A stretch of 64,000 nt of DNA from Bradyrhizobium tropiciagri (lineage in GTDB: Bacteria > Pseudomonadota > Alphaproteobacteria > Rhizobiales > Xanthobacteraceae). The notes beneath the pieces are model-generated. The model did not search any database, had not been told where the DNA came from, and saw nothing but the letters and a program-made list of their open reading frames with translations. The translations under genes were made by a program, and so were the position numbers. Positions 9,572 through 20,157 of the stretch are shown in pieces (position 1 is the stretch's first letter; each line of letters opens with the position of its first letter). The stretch lies in contig NZ_JAFCKH010000005.1 in assembly GCF_018130505.1 (NCBI RefSeq), forward strand, positions 186,001-250,000. Reading direction: 5' to 3'.

Positions 9572-10509
9572 GCGTGCGGCGCGGCCGGCGCGGTTTCCGG
9601 TGCCGTGACGATCTGGGCCGGCTCGGTCACGGCGGCCGCGGGCTTCGATGCGGATTCCAGCGCCGGCGACTTGGTGAACAGGCGGCACAGCCGCGCCAGC
9701 GTCGCCTTCATGTCATGACGGTGCACGACCATGTCGACCATGCCGTGCTCGCGCAGATATTCGGCGCGCTGGAAACCGTCGGGAAGCTTTTCGCGAATGG
9801 TCTGCTCGATGACGCGGGCGCCGGCAAAGCCGATCAGCGCGCCGGGCTCGGCAATGTGGACGTCGCCGAGCATCGCATAGGACGCGGTGACGCCGCCGGT
9901 GGTCGGATTGGTCAGCACGACGATGTAGGGCTGCCGCGCCTCGCGCAGCATCTGCACGCCGACGGTGGTGCGCGGCATCTGCATCAGCGACAGGATGCCT
10001 TCCTGCATCCGCGCGCCGCCGGATGCGGCAAACACGATGAAGGGCGACTTCTTCTCGACCGCGAGTTCGAGCCCGCGCACGATCGCTTCACCCGCGGCCA
10101 TGCCGAGCGAGCCGCCCATGAAATCGAAATCCTGCACCGCGACCACGGCGGCGGCGCCTTCGAGCTTGCCGTAGCCGACCTTGATCGCGTCGTTCAGCCC
10201 GGTCTTTGCGCGGGCATCCTTGATGCGGTCGACATATTTGCGCTCGTCACGGAACTTGAGCGGATCGGCCGTCACCTCGGGCAGCGCCACGTCGAACCAG
10301 GTCTCGTTGTCGAACACCGACTTCAGCCGCGCCACCGCGCCCATGCGCATGTGATAGTTCGAGCCGGGGATGACGAACTGGTTGGCCTCGACGTCCTTGT
10401 AGAACACCAGCTGTCCGGAATCCGGGCACTTGATCCAGAGGTTCTCCGGCGTCTCGCGGCGCAGGATGTTGCGGATCTTCGGCCGGACGACATTGGTGAG
10501 CCAATTCAT
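9568..10509 (-). CDS. accD: acetyl-CoA carboxylase carboxyltransferase subunit beta
   Basis: The beta subunit (313 residues) of the carboxyltransferase that transfers CO2 from carboxybiotin to acetyl-CoA in fatty acid synthesis. The crotonase-like core is intact, including [27 protein letters not shown] and [10 protein letters not shown]. The N-terminal zinc ribbon is degenerate. E. coli AccD has four cysteines spaced 3, 16 and 3 apart; the same alignment here gives Cys28, Ser31, Ile47 and Ser50, so zinc binding by this site looks lost. The start is the ATG giving [13 protein letters not shown]. It is 106 nt downstream of trpA and overlaps folC by 4 nt. Confidence 0.95.
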   Translation of the reverse strand: MNWLTNVVRPKIRNILRRETPENLWIKCPDSGQLVFYKDVEANQFVIPGSNYHMRMGAVARLKSVFDNETWFDVALPEVTADPLKFRDERKYVDRIKDARAKTGLNDAIKVGYGKLEGAAAVVAVQDFDFMGGSLGMAAGEAIVRGLELAVEKKSPFIVFAASGGARMQEGILSLMQMPRTTVGVQMLREARQPYIVVLTNPTTGGVTASYAMLGDVHIAEPGALIGFAGARVIEQTIREKLPDGFQRAEYLREHGMVDMVVHRHDMKATLARLCRLFTKSPALESASKPAAAVTEPAQIVTAPETAPAAPHA

Positions 10510-10615
10510 GGTTCGCTCCGAAATGCGGGGTCGGTTCCGCATGAAGTGAGTATATGGCGGGCCGGGCCAAGCCCGGCAAGCCGCCGCCCGCGGCCTAGTT
10601 GCCGCAAATTGTGGC

Positions 10616-11448
10616 CTATTCGGCCGCCTGCTTGGCGCCCCGGACGCCCTGGGCCAGGGCGGACGCGAGATCGGCCACCGCGGTCACCGTCCTGGCCGTG
10701 GCGCGGCCCTCTGCATCGAGGCTGCCCTTGAGCGCGTCGACCAGCGCAGTGCCGACCACCGAGCCATCGGCGTTCTCGGCGATCGCGCGCGCGGCCTCCG
10801 GAGTGCGGATGCCGAAGCCGACACAGACCGGCAATTTGGTGTGCTGCTTGATGCGGCCCACCGCCGCGCCGACAACTTTCGAATCGGCCGCGGCAGCGCC
10901 GGTGATGCCGGTGACCGCGACGTAGTAGACGAAGCCCGAGGTGTTGGCGAGCACGGCCGGCAGGCGCTTGTCGTCGGTGGTCGGGGTCGCCAGCCGTATG
11001 AAGTTCAGCCCGGCCTTCATCGCGGGGATGCAGAGCTCGGTATCTTCCTCCGGCGGCAGGTCGACGATGATCAGGCCGTCGACGCCGGCGGCCTTGGCGT
11101 CGGCCAGGAACGCATCGACGCCGTAGATGTAGATCGGATTGTAGTAGCCCATCAGCACGATCGGCGTTGAATCGTCGTCCTTGCGGAAGTCGCGGACCAG
11201 CTCCAGCGTCTTCTTCAGCGTCATGCCGCCCTTGAGCGCGCGCAGGCCCGCGGCCTGGATCGACGGGCCGTCGGCCATCGGATCGGTGAAGGGCATGCCG
11301 AGTTCGATGATATCGGCGCCGGCCTTCGGCAGCGCCTTGATGACCTCGAGCGCGGTCTTGGCGTCGGGGTCGCCGGCCATCACGAAGGTGACGAAGGCGG
11401 AGCGGCCCTGCCGCTTCAGCTCGGCGAAACGTGCGTCGATACGGGTGG

Positions 11449-11452
<4 letters not shown>
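10616..11452 (-). CDS. trpA: tryptophan synthase alpha chain
   Basis: A 278-residue TIM-barrel enzyme that cleaves indole-3-glycerol phosphate to indole and glyceraldehyde 3-phosphate. The catalytic region [14 protein letters not shown] holds the conserved Glu and Asp. [10 protein letters not shown] and the phosphate-binding [10 protein letters not shown] segment are also present. The start is a GTG at 11452 that overlaps the trpB stop (GTGA), coupling synthesis of the two subunits of the channeling complex. Confidence 0.96.
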
Positions 11453-12662
<1,210 letters not shown>

Positions 12663-12666
<4 letters not shown>

Positions 12667-13322
12667 CGAATCATCAGTTCTTGGGTTGCGCGCGCGGCGC
12701 GGATGAAGGCGCGGATCAACTCGGGATCCTTGACGCCGGGCGTGGCCTCGACGCCCGAGGAGACGTCGACACCGCCGGCGCGGGTGATGCGCACGGCCTC
12801 GGCGACGTTGCCGGCGTTGAGCCCGCCGGAGACCATGTACGGCAGAGCGAGATCGAGATTTTCCAGCACTTGCCAATCGAACGGTGCGCCGAGGCCGCCG
12901 GGCCGCGTGGCGTCCTTCGGGGCGCGGGCATCGAACAGGATGCGGTCGGCGACGCCGGCATAGCCGGGCAGCGGCGCCAGATCGGACGCAGTCTCGACCG
13001 GCAGCGCCTTCATCAGCGGCAGGCCGAACTTCTGCTTGAGGTCGCGCAGCCGCGCCGTCGTCTCCTTGCCGTGCAGCTGCAGGATATCCGGCCGCAGCGT
13101 CTCGACGATGTTCTCGAGCGTCGCATCGTCGGCATCGACAGTCAGGGCGACCTTCACCGCACGGCCCTTGGCGCGGCTGCCGAGATCGCGGGCGGTCTCG
13201 AGGCTGATGTGGCGCGGCGACGGCGGAAAGAACACGAACCCGACCATGTCAGCGCCAGCCTCGAGCGCGACGTCGAGCGTCTCGCGCGTGGACAGGCCGC
13301 AGATTTTGACGAGCAGGGACAT
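12663..13322 (-). CDS. trpF: phosphoribosylanthranilate isomerase
   Basis: A 219-residue TIM-barrel enzyme catalysing the Amadori rearrangement of phosphoribosylanthranilate. VKICGLST near the N-terminus contains the general-base Cys8, and LQLHGKET and [11 protein letters not shown] match the family's ligand-binding loops. It is the first of the trpFBA genes and lies 78 nt after the LapA-like gene. Confidence 0.95.
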
Positions 13323-13400
13323 GGTCTCTCAGAACAGGCTCTCGGGACGGATTTTCGGGCGGCCGGAGCCGGGGTGTATCCGGGGCCGACGGGGCGGGTT

Positions 13401-13793
13401 CTACAACGTCGCGCCCTGCTTGTCTCGCCCGGCGGACCCGTAAAAACCGAGCTGGGCCGGGGCCGCGGCCGGGCGGCGCTTGGCGTCGTCCCGGGCGGCG
13501 GCGGCCCTGATGTCGGCGATCTCGGCGCGCGCCTGGCGGGCGTCGGCCTCGTGCCGCCGGGCAGCGCGGCGCCAGCGCCCCTGCCGGAGCCAGGTGGTGA
13601 CGCCGCCGGCGATCACGCCGAGGATGGCGGAGGCGATGATCACGACGAACAGCGGCAGTGTGACCGCGACTGCGGGCGTCACGGAGTTGAACGGATCAAA
13701 CGACACCGTCACCCAGTGCCGGTTGGCGACCGCGAAGATGATGAAAATCAATCCGAGTGGAATGAGCACGACTGCCGTGAAGAACTTTCGCAT
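13401..13793 (-). CDS. LapA-domain (DUF1049-like) small membrane protein
   Basis: A 130-residue protein with two hydrophobic segments (roughly residues 4-22 and 42-63) around a short loop containing FAVANRHWVTVSFDPF, the pattern of the LapA/DUF1049 family. A charged Arg/Ala-rich cytoplasmic tail follows, with weak coiled-coil character (RRHEADARQARAEIADIRAA). In E. coli LapA works with LapB to control LPS synthesis; whether that holds here is inference. The start at 13793 is favoured because a GAGAG ribosome-binding site fits it; the ATG at 13799 is an alternative. It lies between ihfB and trpF, probably co-transcribed. Confidence 0.75.
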   Translation of the reverse strand: MRKFFTAVVLIPLGLIFIIFAVANRHWVTVSFDPFNSVTPAVAVTLPLFVVIIASAILGVIAGGVTTWLRQGRWRRAARRHEADARQARAEIADIRAAAARDDAKRRPAAAPAQLGFYGSAGRDKQGATL

Positions 13794-13821
13794 GACCATC
13801 TCTCATAGCGATGGAGAAAGC

Positions 13822-13838
13822 GCGGGCCCGCGGCCCGC
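13822..13838. other. GC-rich hairpin between ihfB and the LapA-like gene
   Basis: GCGGGCC (13822-13828) is separated by 3 nt from GGCCCGC (13832-13838). There is no T-run, so it could be an mRNA processing or stabilising hairpin rather than a terminator. Confidence 0.4.
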
Positions 13839-13862
13839 AGCACGGCAGCAACCCAGAGCGCG

Positions 13863-14186
13863 CTACGCGTCGGCCTCGGACGCGTCGACCTCTTCGACGT
13901 CACCGCCCTCGCGATTGAGGCGTTCGCGCATTTCCTTGCCGGTCTTGAAGAACGGCACGCTCTTCTGATCGACCGGCACATGCTCGCCGGTGCGCGGATT
14001 GCGGCCGGATCGCGCCGGCCGGTGTTTCACGGAGAATGCGCCAAAACCTCTGAGCTCGACACGGTCGCCACGCGCCAGCGCTGCGACAATCTCATCGAGA
14101 ATCGCATTCACAATGTTCTCGACATCCCGCTGATAGAGGTGCGGGTTGTGCTCGGCGATACGCTGAACAAGTTCGGATTTGATCAT
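13863..14186 (-). CDS. ihfB: integration host factor subunit beta
   Basis: A 107-residue HU/IHF-family DNA-bending protein. [17 protein letters not shown] at the start and [23 protein letters not shown] with the DNA-intercalating arm proline are diagnostic of IHF-beta. The acidic C-terminal tail after RLNREGG is longer than in E. coli. IHF bends DNA at sigma-54 promoters, which is relevant given rpoN about 23 kb away. It follows sppA on the same strand. Confidence 0.93.
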   Translation of the reverse strand: MIKSELVQRIAEHNPHLYQRDVENIVNAILDEIVAALARGDRVELRGFGAFSVKHRPARSGRNPRTGEHVPVDQKSVPFFKTGKEMRERLNREGGDVEEVDASEADA

Positions 14187-14241
14187 CGAAAGTGGGATCC
14201 GGGCTCTTGCGGATGTCCATTTCCGTGAAAATGCCGTGCAC

Positions 14242-14247
14242 TGTCAA
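14242..14247 (-). promoter_or_regulatory. possible -35 element upstream of ihfB
   Basis: TTGACA reads on the minus strand, ending about 55 nt before the ihfB start. No convincing -10 hexamer sits at a 16-18 nt spacing, so this is only a weak candidate. Confidence 0.25.
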
Positions 14248-14358
14248 GACGCTAAATCAATGATCGGCATCGTCAATTAGCGTGACAAATAGCCCGATTG
14301 GGGCTTGTGGTGATTCCCGCACAGCGAGAACACCTCCAGGATCACGCGCTGCCAACGA

Positions 14359-15336
14359 TCAATTTGTTCCGCCGGGTGTCCACAGCGCCAGCATGCCGTC
14401 CAGACCGAACCGATCGACCGCCTGCACCATGCCGCCCTGCTCGATCTGCCGCGCAAAGGCGCCAAGGCCCAGGGCGTCGAGGGTAACGGAGGCCGCAGTG
14501 CGCAGGAATGTCAGGTCGCCGAACCGCGGATTGAGCTTGTAATTGCGCACGGGCAGGTCGCTCTTGACCTTCTTTTCCGCGACCAGCCAGGCGATCGCGG
14601 TTTTCTCGTCACCCAGTTGGTCGATCAGCTTGAGATCGACCGCCTGACGGCCGGTGAAGACGCGCCCGTCCGCGACCTTCTCCAGCAGGGCGTCGTCCAT
14701 GCCGCGGCGCTCCTTCACCAATCCACGGAACCATGCATAGGAATCCTTCACCAGCGCGTCGATTGCGGCGCGGGCTTCGGGGCTGGTCGGCTCAAAGCCG
14801 TTCGGCGCGGCCTTCAGCGGCGAGGATTTGATCTCTTCCATCTTCACGCCGACGGTCTTGAGCAATTCCGAGACGTTGGGAAACTGGAACAGCACGCCGA
14901 TCGATCCGACCAGCGAGCTCTGCTGCGCGACGATGTGATCGGCCGCGATCGCGGTGATGTATCCACCCGAGGCAGCCAGTCCCTCGACGACGACGACGAG
15001 CGGCTTCTTGGCCTTCAGCCGCACCAGCGAGTCATAGAGCTGCTCGGAGCCTGCGGTGGTGCCGCCGGGCGAATTGATGTGCACGACAACGGCCGCGTAG
15101 TTCGACTTCTCCAGCCGCTCGAACGCCTCGACGCGCTCCTGGTTGCTGCGGATCAGCCCCTCGATGTTGACGCGCGCAATCGCGCCCGACCCGGCGATCC
15201 CGTCGCGGCCACTGGTGGCGACCAGGCCGACGCCGACGATGGCTGCGATCGCAACCACCGCCGCGGCGACGCGCCAGAACGTCAGCTTGCGCCTGATACG
15301 GCGGCGATCGACGATCACATCTGAATCCAGCGACAT
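14359..15336 (-). CDS. sppA: signal peptide peptidase SppA
   Basis: A 325-residue membrane-anchored serine protease of the S49 family that degrades cleaved signal peptides. One N-terminal transmembrane segment follows a basic stretch (RRRIRRKLTFWRVAAAVVAI). The protease core includes VVHINSPGGTT, the nucleophile serine in EGLAASGGYITA, and the segment VGSIGVLFQFPNVSELL leading to the catalytic lysine in SSPLKAAPNGF. The length is that of the short SppA form with a single protease domain. It lies between rpsA and ihfB on the same strand. Confidence 0.92.
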   Translation of the reverse strand: MSLDSDVIVDRRRIRRKLTFWRVAAAVVAIAAIVGVGLVATSGRDGIAGSGAIARVNIEGLIRSNQERVEAFERLEKSNYAAVVVHINSPGGTTAGSEQLYDSLVRLKAKKPLVVVVEGLAASGGYITAIAADHIVAQQSSLVGSIGVLFQFPNVSELLKTVGVKMEEIKSSPLKAAPNGFEPTSPEARAAIDALVKDSYAWFRGLVKERRGMDDALLEKVADGRVFTGRQAVDLKLIDQLGDEKTAIAWLVAEKKVKSDLPVRNYKLNPRFGDLTFLRTAASVTLDALGLGAFARQIEQGGMVQAVDRFGLDGMLALWTPGGTN

Positions 15337-15443
15337 CGAATTTCTCCAGGAATGATCCGCGCGTTTTGCAATCGCAGCGTCACCACGGTGTTAGCCAAAT
15401 ATATCAATTGCGACGCAATATGAAAAAAACAAGGCCCCTATTC

Positions 15444-15530
15444 GTAGCCCGGATGGAGCGCAGCGCAATCCGGGAAAGTCTTGCTGCGGACGCAGGGTCC
15501 CCGGATTTCGCTTCGCTCCATCCGGGCTAC
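15444..15530. repeat. dispersed palindromic repeat, GTAGCCCGGATG family, copy 3
   Basis: GTAGCCCGGATGGAGCGCAG at the left end and CATCCGGGCTAC at the right, as in the copies near 7.3, 8.1 and 35.6 kb. It sits between sppA and the rpsA terminator. Confidence 0.9.
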
Positions 15531-15544
15531 CAGGCCGCAAAAGC

Positions 15545-15572
15545 AAAAAAGCCCCGGCTTTCGCCGGGGCTT
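15545..15572 (-). terminator. intrinsic terminator of rpsA
   Basis: GCCCCGGC (15551-15558) and GCCGGGGC (15563-15570) form a compact hairpin. On the minus strand it is followed by six consecutive T residues (plus-strand A run 15545-15550). It is about 27 nt after the rpsA stop and so separates rpsA from sppA transcription. Confidence 0.88.
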
Positions 15573-15596
15573 TGATCACGTCGATTGAACGAACGC

Positions 15597-17306
15597 TTAC
15601 TTGTCGGTGCCGCGGTTCTTGAGCGCGGTGCCGAGGATGTCACCGAGCGTCGCTCCCGAATCGGAGGAGCCGTACTGCGCGATGGCTTCCTTCTCTTCTG
15701 CGACTTCCAGCGCCTTGATCGAGACCTGCACCTTGCGGGCCTTCTTGTCGAACTGGATGACGCGGGCATCGACCTTCTCGCCGACGGCGAAGCGCTCGGG
15801 GCGCTGGTCGTTGCGGTCGCGGGCCAGCTCGGACCGCTTGATGAAGGTGGCGAATTCGGTGCCCGAGATCTTCACCTCGATGCCGCCTTCCTTCACCTCG
15901 AGCACTTCGCAGGTCACGACGGCGCCCTTCTTGACGTCGCCCGGCTCCGCGAAGGGGTCGCCTTCGAGCTGCTTGATACCGAGCGAGATACGCTCCTTCT
16001 CGACATCGACATCGAGCACCACGGCCTTGACCATGTCGCCCTTCTTGAAGTTGTCGATCACCTGCTCGCCCGGCAGCTTCCAGTCGAGGTCGGAGAGATG
16101 GACCATGCCGTCGACGTCGCCCTCGAGACCCAGGAACAGACCGAACTCGGTCTTGTTCTTGACCTCGCCCTCGACCACCGAACCGACCGGGAACTTCTCG
16201 ACGAAGACCTCCCAGGGATTGCGCATGGTCTGCTTGAGGCCGAGCGAGATACGGCGCTTGACGGAATCGACTTCCAGCACCTGCACTTCGACTTCCTGCG
16301 AGGTCGAGACGATCTTGCCGGGGTGCATGTTCTTCTTGGTCCACGACATCTCGGAGACGTGGATCAGGCCTTCGATGCCCGGCTCGAGCTCGACGAACGC
16401 GCCGTAGTCGGTGATGTTGGTGACGCGGCCGGTGAAGCGGGCACCCAGCGGGTACTTGGCTTCGATGCCCTGCCACGGATCGTCCAGCAGCTGCTTCATG
16501 CCGAGCGAGATGCGGTGCGTCTCGTGGTTGATCTTGATGATCTTGACCTTCACCGTCTGGCCGATGGTCAGCACCTCGGTCGGGTGGTTGACGCGGCGCC
16601 AGGCGATATCGGTGACATGCAGTAGGCCGTCGATGCCGCCGAGATCAACGAACGCACCGTAATCGGTGATGTTCTTGACCACGCCGTCGATCACCTGACC
16701 CTCTTCGAGGTTCTGCACCAGCTCCTGGCGCTGCTCGGCGCGGGTCTCTTCGAGAACCGTGCGGCGCGACACCACGATGTTGCCGCGGCGGCGGTCCATC
16801 TTGAGGATCTGGAACGGCTGCGAATTGTTCATCAGCGGCGCAACGTCGCGGATCGGACGGATGTCGACCTGCGAGCGCGGCAGGAAGGCCACCGCACCGT
16901 CGAGGTCGACCGTGAAGCCGCCCTTGACCTGGTTGAAGATGACGCCGTTGACCTTTTCGTTGTTCTGGAACGCCTTCTCGAGCTTGCCCCAGCTCTCCTC
17001 GCGGCGCGCCTTGTCGCGCGACAACACGGCTTCGCCGAGCGCATTCTCGATACGGTCGAGGAACACCTCGACGGTGTCACCGACCTTCAGATCGCTGTCA
17101 CGGCCGGGGCCGGCGAATTCGCGCAGCGCGACGCGGCCTTCGGTCTTCAGGCCGACGTCGATGACGGCCATGTCCTTCTCGATTGCAACAACCTTGCCCT
17201 TGATGACCGAGCTTTCCTGCAAATTGCCGCCGGCAAAGGACTCATCAAGCATCGCCGCGAAGTCGTCGCGGGTGGGAGTATAGGAAGACGCAGAATTCGA
17301 AACCAT
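15597..17306 (-). CDS. rpsA: 30S ribosomal protein S1
   Basis: A 569-residue protein with six S1 (OB-fold) repeats. The first two bind the ribosome and the last four bind mRNA. Hallmarks are VIDVGLKTEGRV in repeat 1, GGFTVDLDGAVAFLPRSQVD in repeat 2, and the strongly conserved GAFVDLGGIDGLLHVTDI and GAFVELEPGIEGLIHVSEM in repeats 3 and 4. S1 unfolds structured leaders during initiation and autoregulates its own mRNA in enterobacteria. Downstream of cmk, as in most proteobacteria, but here a small plus-strand gene intervenes. Confidence 0.97.
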   Translation of the reverse strand: MVSNSASSYTPTRDDFAAMLDESFAGGNLQESSVIKGKVVAIEKDMAVIDVGLKTEGRVALREFAGPGRDSDLKVGDTVEVFLDRIENALGEAVLSRDKARREESWGKLEKAFQNNEKVNGVIFNQVKGGFTVDLDGAVAFLPRSQVDIRPIRDVAPLMNNSQPFQILKMDRRRGNIVVSRRTVLEETRAEQRQELVQNLEEGQVIDGVVKNITDYGAFVDLGGIDGLLHVTDIAWRRVNHPTEVLTIGQTVKVKIIKINHETHRISLGMKQLLDDPWQGIEAKYPLGARFTGRVTNITDYGAFVELEPGIEGLIHVSEMSWTKKNMHPGKIVSTSQEVEVQVLEVDSVKRRISLGLKQTMRNPWEVFVEKFPVGSVVEGEVKNKTEFGLFLGLEGDVDGMVHLSDLDWKLPGEQVIDNFKKGDMVKAVVLDVDVEKERISLGIKQLEGDPFAEPGDVKKGAVVTCEVLEVKEGGIEVKISGTEFATFIKRSELARDRNDQRPERFAVGEKVDARVIQFDKKARKVQVSIKALEVAEEKEAIAQYGSSDSGATLGDILGTALKNRGTDK

Positions 17307-17811
17307 TTGATCTCCAGATGCGGAATCTCGCCGGCCGTTCGGGTTGATGGGCGTACCGCACGTGAAGTGTCAGGGCTCCGCAAACCCTGACGACCGCTCG
17401 TTGCAGGAGGCGCAACAGCGGGCCGGCAGCAGGACTGCACGTTCGGTACGTATTGATGATCCGGACCCGAAACGAAATATCGCCTTCAAGACCTGGGAGC
17501 GGGCGTTCCTCCAGATGCGGCGAGGGTTCAAACCCATCACCGGCCCGCTTCAGACACAGCCTCGACATGATCGATGGTGGTCCGGACGGCGCTGATATAG
17601 CCCCGAGGCCCCCTTTCGGCAAGCAAAAACGGCCTGATTTACGGGTCTCCGAGGCCGTCGCGGGAGCTCGGCTACGGCTCGGAAACCCTAAATCGCAAGG
17701 CCGTATTGACCGCACCACGGGAAATGCCCGTCACGGCGCCGCGGCCGGAACCTGTTCTTAAGCCGACCCCGGACAACATCGCCGCATTAAAAAAACGGGG
17801 AGACGAAATTC
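17307..17811. other. intergenic region between rpsA and the small secreted protein gene
   Basis: About 505 bp without a convincing gene. It contains the rpsA 5' leader, including a stem GTCAGGG/CCCTGAC (17369-17391) about 65 nt before the rpsA start on the minus strand, which might serve in S1 autoregulation. A terminator-like hairpin lies at 17625-17658. The plus-strand promoter of the 57-residue secreted protein must lie in its right-hand part. Short frames here lack ribosome-binding sites and recognisable features. Confidence 0.6.
17625..17658 (-). terminator. possible terminator reading leftward from cmk
   Basis: ACGGCCT (17629-17635) pairs with AGGCCGT (17652-17658) and, on the minus strand, is followed by TTTTTGCTT. 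The loop is long (16 nt). It would end minus-strand transcripts coming from aroA-cmk before they reach rpsA. Confidence 0.4.
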
Positions 17812-17985
17812 ATGAAGAGCTTTGTGGTGCTGGCGGCGGTTGCCATCGTGACGATTGGAAATGCCATTGCCGCGATGCCCGGCACCGGTTCAGCCCAGCG
17901 CGCCGCATCGGTCCAGGCCGAGCAGCCGATCCTGAGCATGGCCGACCAGGAACTGCCCTTCGACCGCTATTGGTCCAAAAACTGA
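17812..17985 (+). CDS. small secreted protein of unknown function (57 aa)
   Basis: A short gene on the opposite strand to its neighbours. It encodes a likely Sec signal peptide (MKSFVVLAAVAIVTIGNAIA) followed by a mature part of about 36 residues that ends LPFDRYWSKN. Support comes from a good ribosome-binding site (GGGGAGA, about 9 nt before the ATG), the signal-peptide hydrophobic pattern, and a strong terminator 22 nt after the stop. I do not recognise a family. The mature peptide has no cysteine. It interrupts the usual cmk-rpsA adjacency. Confidence 0.7.
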   Translation: MKSFVVLAAVAIVTIGNAIAAMPGTGSAQRAASVQAEQPILSMADQELPFDRYWSKN

Positions 17986-18006
17986 CCTAAAAAATCGACT
18001 GATCCG

Positions 18007-18040
18007 GAGCGCGATGGCATCGTCATCGCGCTCTTTTCTT
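18007..18040 (+). terminator. intrinsic terminator of the small secreted protein gene
   Basis: GAGCGCGATG (18007-18016) and CATCGCGCTC (18024-18033) form a 10-bp perfect stem followed by TTTTCTT. It lies immediately after the 57-aa gene and before the convergent cmk stop. Confidence 0.85.
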
Positions 18041-18050
18041 CGTCCGGACG

Positions 18051-18680
18051 TCAGCGTCTGGCGCGGGCCGCTTCGACAATGGCGATGGCGGCGCGGACGC
18101 CGGCCTCGATGTCGAGGTTGGAATTGTCCAGCGTGTGGGCGTCTGCGGCCGGACGCAGCGGCGCGATCGGGCGGTTCTGGTCGCGCTCGTCACGCTTGAT
18201 GATGTCGGCCAGCACCGCTTCCTCGTCGGCGTCCTCGCCGCGGGAGCGGGCCTCCAGGGTCCGCCGCCGCGCCCGCACCCGGGGATCGGCGACCACGAAG
18301 ATCTTCACGTCGGCATTCGGACAGATCACCGTGCCGATATCGCGCCCGTCCAGCACCGCGCCGGGCGGATCGGCGGCGAACTGGCGCTGAAAATTCACCA
18401 GCACTTCGCGGACCTTCGGAATCGCCGACACCACCGAAGCGGCGTCGCCGACCTTCTGGGTCTTCAGGATCGGATTGCCGAACTTCTCGGGGTCGAGCTC
18501 GAGCGCCGCAGCCACCGCCAGCACCTCATTGTCGAGCTCCGCGCCGGCTTCGATCATGGCGTAGGCCACCGCGCGATAGATCACGCCGGTGTCGAGATGG
18601 CGGTAGCCGTAGTGATGGGCGAGCCGCTTGCCGAGCGTGCCTTTGCCCGAGGCGGCGGGTCCGTCGATAGCGATGATCAT
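18051..18680 (-). CDS. cmk: (d)CMP kinase
   Basis: A 209-residue nucleoside monophosphate kinase that phosphorylates CMP and dCMP. The P-loop is GPAASGKGT at residues 7-15, followed by [14 protein letters not shown] and the [16 protein letters not shown] segment typical of bacterial CMP kinase. The start overlaps the aroA stop by 4 nt. The aroA-cmk pair is conserved in proteobacteria. Confidence 0.95.
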   Translation of the reverse strand: MIIAIDGPAASGKGTLGKRLAHHYGYRHLDTGVIYRAVAYAMIEAGAELDNEVLAVAAALELDPEKFGNPILKTQKVGDAASVVSAIPKVREVLVNFQRQFAADPPGAVLDGRDIGTVICPNADVKIFVVADPRVRARRRTLEARSRGEDADEEAVLADIIKRDERDQNRPIAPLRPAADAHTLDNSNLDIEAGVRAAIAIVEAARARR

Positions 18681-20014
18681 GCGAAGTCAGCTCCGAGCGA
18701 GCGCATCATCGGAATGAAATCCGGGAAACTGGTGGCGATGAAGGCGGTGTCGTCGACCTTGACCGGCCGATCCGACGCGCAGCCCATCACCAGCGCCGAC
18801 ATCGCGATGCGATGGTCCATATGAGTGGCGACGAGGCCGCCGCCGGGAACGTGGCCACGGCCTTCGACGATCAGATCATCGCCGGCGATCTCGACCTTGA
18901 CGCCGTTGACGCGCAGCATCGCCGCGGTGGCCTCGAGCCGGTCGGATTCCTTGACGCGCAGCTCGTGCAGGCCGCGCATGATCGTGGTGCCTTCGGCATA
19001 GGCCGCGGCCACCGCCAGCACCAGATATTCGTCGATCATCGACGGCGCCCGCTCCGGCGGCACCTCGACGCCGCGCAGCTTCGAGCCGCGCACGCGCAAT
19101 TGCGCCATCGGCTCGCCGGCATCGCCACGCAGCTCGCTCTCCTCGATCGAGGCGCCCATTTCGCGGAGCGTGGTGAACAGGCCGGTGCGCAGCGGATTGG
19201 TCATCACGTCCGAGAAGACGACGTCGGAGCCGTCGACGATCAGCGCGGCGACGATCGGGAATGACGCCGATGACGGATCGGCGGGCACCACGACCTCGGC
19301 GCCGCGCAGTTCGGGCTCACCCGACAGGGTGATCCTGCGGCCATGGCTGCCTTCGTTCTCCGAGGTGATCTCGGCGCCGAAGTGCTTCAGCATCAGCTCG
19401 GTGTGGTCGCGGCTCGCCTCCTGCTCGATCACGGTGGTGATGCCGGGGGCCGACAGCCCCGCCAGCAGCACCGCTGACTTGATCTGGGCCGAAGCGACCG
19501 GGGTCTTGTAGACGATCGGCACCGGATAGCGGGCCCCGTGCAGCGTCAGCGGCAGCCGGCCGCCTTCGCGGATATCGCTGGTCCTTGCCCCCATCAACTC
19601 AAGCGGATCGAGGATGCGCCGCATCGGCCGCGAGCGCAGCGAGGCGTCGCCGTCGAACACAGCCGCGATCGGGCAGCCGGCGACCGCACCCATCACCAGC
19701 CGGCAGCCGGTGCCGGAATTGCCAAAATCGAGAGTTTCGGAGGGCTGGGCAAAACCTCCGACCCCAACGCCGTTGACCGTCCAGGCAAAAGGCGCCGTCC
19801 GCTCGACCCTCGCGCCCAATGCGCGCATGGATTTGGCGGTGTTGAGCACGTCCTCGCCTTCCAGAAGTCCGGAAATGCGGGTTTCGCCGACAGAAAGCGC
19901 CCCCAGGATCAGGGCGCGGTGGGAGATCGATTTGTCGCCGGGAACGCGCACTTTGCCGGCCAGCGGGCCGCAGGCACGGGATTCGAGTGGTGTCGGGGGG
20001 GCAGATTGGGCCAA
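18677..20014 (-). CDS. aroA: 3-phosphoshikimate 1-carboxyvinyltransferase (EPSP synthase)
   Basis: EPSP synthase of the shikimate pathway, 445 residues from the chosen start. [31 protein letters not shown], the [11 protein letters not shown] loop, [14 protein letters not shown] and [15 protein letters not shown] are all family signatures. The overall sequence resembles class II enzymes such as the Agrobacterium CP4 form, but the residue equivalent to CP4 Ala100 is Gly. The start is uncertain: a TTG at 20014 is preceded by AGAGGA at good spacing, while an in-frame GTG at 20047 lacks a clear ribosome-binding site. Confidence 0.93.
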   Translation of the reverse strand: MAQSAPPTPLESRACGPLAGKVRVPGDKSISHRALILGALSVGETRISGLLEGEDVLNTAKSMRALGARVERTAPFAWTVNGVGVGGFAQPSETLDFGNSGTGCRLVMGAVAGCPIAAVFDGDASLRSRPMRRILDPLELMGARTSDIREGGRLPLTLHGARYPVPIVYKTPVASAQIKSAVLLAGLSAPGITTVIEQEASRDHTELMLKHFGAEITSENEGSHGRRITLSGEPELRGAEVVVPADPSSASFPIVAALIVDGSDVVFSDVMTNPLRTGLFTTLREMGASIEESELRGDAGEPMAQLRVRGSKLRGVEVPPERAPSMIDEYLVLAVAAAYAEGTTIMRGLHELRVKESDRLEATAAMLRVNGVKVEIAGDDLIVEGRGHVPGGGLVATHMDHRIAMSALVMGCASDRPVKVDDTAFIATSFPDFIPMMRSLGADFA

Positions 20015-20157
20015 GATTGTGTCCTCTCGCGCCGCGGCAGGTACCACATAGGCAACACCGCGTCACGCGCCCGTCAAATGCGCGCAGACTTCTATTGACA
20101 GCGGCTCCTCAACTAGCCAAGTGAAGCACCGTTTTCAGGAAATTCTGGGATTACCAC

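Noticed and set aside
15367-15575. A short plus-strand protein starting MQSQRHHG
   Set aside because: It is largely translation of the palindromic repeat at 15444-15530.
17706-17990. A plus-strand frame starting MTAPREMPV
   Set aside because: It overlaps the better-supported 57-residue secreted protein in another frame and lacks a ribosome-binding site.
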